Shown here: positions 6,697-8,402 of the stretch, piece after piece
Position numbering within the stretch: position 1 is the first letter of the stretch
Layout of the letters: the number at the start of each line of letters is the position of its first letter
Assembly (NCBI GenBank): GCA_013697365.1
Contig: JACCXA010000244.1
Span: 1 to 8,402 of the forward strand
DNA length: 8,402 nucleotides
Source of the DNA: Chthoniobacterales bacterium
GTDB taxonomy: Bacteria > Verrucomicrobiota > Verrucomicrobiia > Chthoniobacterales > UBA10450
Reading direction: 5' to 3'
The notes under the pieces: model-generated
What the model saw: only the letters and a program-made list of their open reading frames with translations
Database searches by the model: none
Told to the model about the DNA's origin: nothing
Made by a program: the position numbers and the translations under genes

Positions 6697-7232
6697 TCGG
6701 CACAGGCGTACTCAAAGGCATGGCGGTCACGATGCGGAATTTTGTCGGCAGCTATTTCGAAGAGGATCGCCTGACGACGGTGCAATACCCCGAGGAGCGC
6801 GCGCCGCTGCCGGAGAACTACCGCAATTTCCCTTTCCTCCCTTTCGACGGCGAGGATCCCCACGCCGGGCTGCGCTGCGTTGCCTGCAAGATCTGCGAGA
6901 AGGAATGCCCGCCGCAGTGCATCTACATCGTCAAGAGCGAGGACAAGAAGCCTGACTATATCGGCAAGCCGCAGTTCTACCCGAAGGTCTTCAACATCGA
7001 CATTTCGGTTTGCATGAGCTGCCAGATTTGCGTGGAAGTCTGCCCCTTTGAAGCGATCAAGATGGACAAGGTGTTTGAACTCAGCCGGCAGGAGCGATTC
7101 GACGCGTTGCTCATGCGCAAAAGCGACCTGGCCAAGTCAAACGATTACTACCACACGATCCATCCAACGGAAGCCGCAGAGGTGGACGCTAATCTGGCCG
7201 CCGCGGCCGCGGCAAAAAAGAAGCCAGCCTAG
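6693..7232 (+). CDS. nuoI: NADH-quinone oxidoreductase subunit I
   Basis: A 179-residue ferredoxin-like subunit of the complex I arm that carries two [4Fe-4S] clusters (N6a and N6b) leading electrons toward NuoB. Both ligand sets are complete: Cys62, 65, 68, 72 in CVACKICEKECP and Cys107, 110, 113, 117 in CMSCQICVEVCP. The amphipathic N-terminus (GVLKGMAVTMRNFVG) is typical of the part that lies on the membrane. The tail is Ala-rich and ends KKKPA, which is unremarkable. The ATG overlaps the nuoD stop in ATGA. NuoI directly after NuoD is notable because nuoE, nuoF, nuoG and nuoH usually intervene. It is the last gene of the rightward group; a minus-strand gene faces it. Confidence 0.96.
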   Translation: MIGTGVLKGMAVTMRNFVGSYFEEDRLTTVQYPEERAPLPENYRNFPFLPFDGEDPHAGLRCVACKICEKECPPQCIYIVKSEDKKPDYIGKPQFYPKVFNIDISVCMSCQICVEVCPFEAIKMDKVFELSRQERFDALLMRKSDLAKSNDYYHTIHPTEAAEVDANLAAAAAAKKKPA

Positions 7233-7258
7233 GTTTTACACATTGGCGTCCCAAAATT

Positions 7259-7296
7259 GAGAGCATGAAGGCCGCTCCTGATCGTTTCATGTTCTC
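7259..7296. terminator. Possible hairpin in the convergent spacer after nuoI
   Basis: GAGAGCATGAA (7259-7269) and TTCATGTTCTC (7286-7296) pair over 11 positions, ten standard pairs plus one G-T, with a 16-nt loop. It lies 26 bp past the nuoI stop, in a 254-bp spacer (7233-7486) between convergent genes, where termination is expected. No T-tract follows on the plus strand; on the minus strand a short TCAATTTT follows. The rest of the spacer shows nothing convincing apart from a small palindrome CTCTAGACTAGAG (7480-7492) that overlaps the stop codon of the facing gene. Confidence 0.3.
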
Positions 7297-7486
7297 GCAA
7301 AACAGGCGCCTGCGGTCTTGGAAAGCGACGGCCACTGGACCGAAATCCGAGACCACAAGTCTCGATGGCAAAGGGTGCGAGCTACCGGGATAAAAAATAA
7401 CCTGCAGGCGATTTAAATCCTCGAGGAAATCTTCGGGCGCTGAACCACTGTGCGGCGCGGTGGTGGGCCGTACCACGTTCTCTAGA

Positions 7487-8026
7487 CTAGAGATCCCGAT
7501 GCGGCGAAGTAGAAGCCGAAAAAGGCTTGAGGCCGGAGCCGCGTGCTTCTTCCCGCAGCAAATCAGCCACAGCCCCGGTCGCGGCTCCCCACACGACATG
7601 CACACCGATCATCAAGAGATTCCGCCGCGCAGGGTGGTCGGTCGCAATCTTTAGAATGCCTGTTCCGGGAAGAAGTCCCAGATAACTCCCGCCCCAGAGA
7701 AGCATTCCGAAACCGACGCCTTTCAACAGACCAGGCCCTGGAATCTTATCGCTCACCGCCCCGTAGATCGCGCCCGCGGCGCCGCCATACCCGAAGTGGG
7801 CGAGCAACGTAGCCGCCGATCGGGCTTCAGAACTCATCTGATGAGAAAGACCGGCCCCGCGCGCGAGCTTCATCGTGATCTCGCGTGGCGGCAGTGGATA
7901 CTGTTCGTGCGCCGGCAGTCGCCGATGCCACCAGATCATCGCCACCGTCATCGGACCGGTCGCGACAACACCGGCGATGAAGCCGACAATCGCGCCAAGG
8001 GCAGTGCTCTCTGTGTTTCTCGTCAT
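7487..8026 (-). CDS. Conserved membrane protein of unknown function
   Basis: A 179-residue protein with four likely transmembrane segments at about 8-33, 70-92, 100-119 and 136-157, rich in Gly and Ala. Features that look conserved rather than random are the first helix GFIAGVVATGPMTVAM, the following polar loop LPAHEQYPLPPREI, the helix LLAHFGYGGAAGAIYG, and RRNLLMIGVHVVWGA in the last helix. The overall impression is of the small inner-membrane proteins annotated only as domains of unknown function (DUF1440/YagU-like or similar); I cannot name the family with certainty and assign no activity. ATG at 8026 is preferred; TTG at 8038 would add four residues and has a purine-rich GAGGGAAG a little farther upstream. 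It follows aceK on the same strand after about 85 bp, so the two could be co-transcribed. Confidence 0.72.
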   Translation of the reverse strand: MTRNTESTALGAIVGFIAGVVATGPMTVAMIWWHRRLPAHEQYPLPPREITMKLARGAGLSHQMSSEARSAATLLAHFGYGGAAGAIYGAVSDKIPGPGLLKGVGFGMLLWGGSYLGLLPGTGILKIATDHPARRNLLMIGVHVVWGAATGAVADLLREEARGSGLKPFSASTSPHRDL

Positions 8027-8111
8027 CTTCGTCGGCAAGAACAGCCGTCTTCCCTCAAATCGGCTCTGGCAGGGTTTCTACGCTTGGGCGGCGCTTCATA
8101 AAAATTCAGGG

Positions 8112-8402
8112 TCACACTCCGGCGAGTGGCAACTGGCACTCGGCTCCGTAAGGAAGGAGTTCGGGAATTTCCCCCGCCTTAAGTTCACGCTGCACGCCGC
8201 GCCAGTATTCCGCTTGGAAAAGATCGGCGTGCCGGCCGAGGAGCGCTTCCCGGGCGACTTCCGGCATTCCCAAAAAATTTGGGAATTCCTCCGGGAAATT
8301 GTCGTTATCCCGCACGGAATACCACGGCTCTGCCGCCATCTCCTGCTCGGGCGTGGTGGGCTGCGGGAGATCGCGAAAGTTACAGTCTGTGATGAAGCAG
8401 AG
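8112..8402 (-). CDS. aceK: Isocitrate dehydrogenase kinase/phosphatase, C-terminal fragment
   Basis: Partial gene: the last 96 residues, open through the right edge. AceK phosphorylates and dephosphorylates isocitrate dehydrogenase and so controls the split between the TCA cycle and the glyoxylate bypass. The fragment matches the C-terminus of E. coli AceK as I remember it: NFRDLPQP, then AEPWYSV, FPEEF, and HADLFQAEYWRGVQ correspond to NFRDIPPP, SEPWYSV, FPEEF and HADLFRADYWRALQ. The ATG at 8339 is internal, because upstream codons in the same frame (LCFITDCNFRD...) also match the family. The final residues after about EIPELLPY are less conserved, as expected. Kinase active-site residues lie outside the window, so activity cannot be judged. 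No aceA or aceB is visible. Confidence 0.9.
   Translation of the reverse strand, partial: LCFITDCNFRDLPQPTTPEQEMAAEPWYSVRDNDNFPEEFPNFLGMPEVAREALLGRHADLFQAEYWRGVQRELKAGEIPELLPYGAECQLPLAGV

Noticed and set aside
7189..7605. Minus-strand open frame of 138 codons across the nuoI end and the convergent spacer
   Set aside because: It overlaps two better-supported genes, is Cys/Arg/Pro-rich without a recognisable motif, and I cannot link it to any family. A decayed gene remnant in 7233-7486 cannot be excluded.

Overview
The window is a G+C-rich bacterial chromosome segment carrying most of a respiratory complex I (NADH:quinone oxidoreductase, nuo) locus. The locus is split into two divergent groups around a glutamate dehydrogenase gene. 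The many intergenic palindromic repeats, including the GCCACGGATTAACACGG-type repeat, and the scattered nuo layout recall Verrucomicrobiota or related soil lineages. That placement is an inference from pattern memory, not from a marker gene.

Layout. On the minus strand, reading leftwards from 1889, are nuoH, nuoJ (ATGA overlap with nuoH) and the first 17 codons of nuoK, which runs off the left edge. On the plus strand are gdhA (2086-3447), nuoA and nuoB (ATGA overlap), nuoC, then nuoD and nuoI (ATGA overlap), ending at 7232. Facing nuoI from the right, on the minus strand, are the last 96 codons of aceK (isocitrate dehydrogenase kinase/phosphatase, open at the right edge) and a small four-helix membrane protein of unknown function.

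The nuo genes encode connecting-arm subunits (B, C, D, I) and membrane subunits (A, H, J, K). The NADH-dehydrogenase module genes nuoE, nuoF and nuoG are absent where they would normally lie, between nuoD and nuoI. They are either elsewhere in the genome or missing. The remaining antiporter-like subunits (L, M, N) are not in the window and could lie beyond nuoK.

The most striking non-coding signal is that all five spacers longer than 100 bp within the nuo/gdhA block contain a long inverted repeat. These are the spacers nuoJ/nuoK, nuoH/gdhA, gdhA/nuoA, nuoB/nuoC and nuoC/nuoD. The other three nuo junctions are 4-bp ATGA overlaps with no room for an insertion. The repeats fall into three or four sequence families, and several are built from nested short hairpins. 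I saw no CRISPR array, tRNA, rRNA, transposase gene or convincing promoter, and no clearly new enzymatic system.
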